Assembly: GCA_026400565.1 (NCBI GenBank)
Contig: JAPLOV010000163.1
Location: forward strand, 1 to 42,306
From: Hyphomicrobiales bacterium
GTDB lineage: Bacteria > Pseudomonadota > Alphaproteobacteria > Rhizobiales > Beijerinckiaceae
Direction of reading: 5' to 3'
Length of the DNA: 42,306 bases
Below the pieces are notes generated by a model. It saw nothing but the letters and a program-made list of their open reading frames with translations. It ran no database searches and was not told the DNA's origin. Within the stretch, counting starts at the first letter, position 1, and each line of letters opens with the position of its first letter. The translations under genes were made by a program, and so were the position numbers. Below, piece after piece: positions 41,483 to 42,306 of the stretch.

Positions 41483-42306
41483 ATGCGACCCATGAAATTC
41501 GGAGTCGGCCAGCCCATTCGCCGCCTCGAGGACCAGCGCTTCATCACCGGCTCGGGTCGCTACACCTCCGATCTCATTCCCGCCAACGCCCTGCATGGCT
41601 TCGTGCTGCGCAGCCCCCATGCCCATGCCAGTTTCCGGTTCACCGATCTGGCGACGGCGCGGGCCATCAAGGGCGTCAGGCTGATCCTCACGCACGAGGA
41701 CATTGCCCATCTTGGTGACCTGCCATGCAAGGGCCTGATCCAGACCACGGACGGCACGCCCGTCAAGCCGACGCCGCACCCGATTCTGGCCAAGGGCACC
41801 GTGCGCCATGTCGGCGAGGCGGTGGCGTTCATCGTGGCCGACACTGTCAACAAGGCGCGCGACGCGGCCGAAGCGATCGGCATCGACTACACCGTGCTGC
41901 CAGCCATCACTGGGATTGCCGAGGCCACTGCGAAGGGTGCGCCGCAGGTCTGGCCGGACCGGCCCGGCAACATCGCGTTCACGGCGGAGCAGGGCAACAA
42001 GGCCCGCACCGATGCCGCCTTTGCCAAGGCTGCGAGCACCGTGTCGATGACGATCGTCAACAATCGGCTGGTCTCCAGCTACATGGAGACGCGTGCGGCA
42101 ATCGGCGAATATGACGCGAAGACAAAGCGTTTCACGCTGACGCTGGGCAGCCAGGGCAGCCACGGCGTGCGCGACCTTCTGTGCAACAGTGTCTTCAAGA
42201 TCGATCCGTCGCGGATGCGGGTGATCACGCCCGATGTGGGCGGCGGCTTCGGCACCAAGATCTTCCTCTACAGCGAGTATCCGCTGGTGCTGGCGGCGGC
42301 AGAGAA
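41483..42306 (+). CDS. CoxL-type molybdenum hydroxylase large subunit (3' truncated by window)
   Basis: The first 274 codons of a xanthine dehydrogenase/CO dehydrogenase-type large subunit. KFGVGQPIRRLEDQRFITG and RYTSDL form the typical N-terminus, VGEAVAFIVAD is a domain junction motif, and VGGGFGTK near the end is the start of the molybdopterin-binding domain. The active-site motif lies outside the window, so CO dehydrogenase versus another hydroxylase cannot be decided. The ATG at 41492 is an alternative start. It may be a purine-hydroxylating enzyme by context. No gene is seen between 41314 and 41482. Confidence 0.85.
   Translation, partial: MRPMKFGVGQPIRRLEDQRFITGSGRYTSDLIPANALHGFVLRSPHAHASFRFTDLATARAIKGVRLILTHEDIAHLGDLPCKGLIQTTDGTPVKPTPHPILAKGTVRHVGEAVAFIVADTVNKARDAAEAIGIDYTVLPAITGIAEATAKGAPQVWPDRPGNIAFTAEQGNKARTDAAFAKAASTVSMTIVNNRLVSSYMETRAAIGEYDAKTKRFTLTLGSQGSHGVRDLLCNSVFKIDPSRMRVITPDVGGGFGTKIFLYSEYPLVLAAAE

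Overview
The window is a GC-rich stretch of an alphaproteobacterial chromosome, probably order Hyphomicrobiales or a near relative. The evidence is protein-family resemblance (membrane urate hydroxylase PuuD with a cytochrome c tail, fused PuuE-UraD, BchG, a CoxL-type molybdoenzyme, paired dipeptide-type ABC transporters) and the high GC content; no ribosomal marker is present.

Layout. 68-1877: two convergent EamA-type exporters. 2278-2353: tRNA-Lys(CTT), preceded by a strong terminator. 2513-5718: a decayed Tn7/Tn5053-like element with multi-repeat TGTCCGCG ends. Inside it are a broken Mrr-like nuclease gene interrupted by an 81-bp IS66-like miniature insertion, a 5'-truncated tniQ, and an apparently intact RHH/PIN toxin-antitoxin pair with its own consensus promoter. 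5893-8493: the C-terminal scrap of a light-dependent protochlorophyllide reductase (LPOR), an intact bacteriochlorophyll synthase gene bchG, and a membrane-anchored alpha/beta hydrolase. 8559-8881: an IS6-family remnant ending in three tandem copies of an IS6-like terminal repeat.

9020-20082: a tightly packed catabolic operon. It encodes three SDR dehydrogenases, a DUF2848 protein, a complete five-gene dipeptide-type ABC importer, a flavin/Fe-S oxidoreductase inactivated by an internal deletion, and a CMD-family protein. The order suggests uptake and oxidation of a small organic compound, which I cannot name. 20083-21137 is a scar zone holding scraps of a response regulator, a Met/His-rich protein and an RTX protein.

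21138-34554: a purine-salvage region. A second peptide-type ABC importer (with a fused double ATPase) leads into two amidohydrolases, one closely resembling 8-oxoguanine deaminase, an arginase-family ureohydrolase, HIU hydrolase, a fused allantoinase/OHCU decarboxylase and PuuD. Together PuuD, HIU hydrolase and PuuE-UraD convert urate to allantoate. The divergent gap between the HIU hydrolase gene and puuD carries five GTGCAA repeats, a likely operator array. A frameshifted L,D-transpeptidase gene lies inside this block.

34659-42306: envelope and miscellaneous genes (OmpA-like lipoprotein or outer-membrane protein, a large polytopic membrane protein, GlcG/HbpS-like, a 47-residue membrane peptide, BON-LysM protein), a chemoreceptor-like pseudogene, a rhodanese, and the start of a CoxL-type molybdenum hydroxylase cut by the window end. 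The many independent frameshifts and truncated remnants suggest a genome with active mobile elements and ongoing gene decay; some single-base frameshifts could be sequencing errors.
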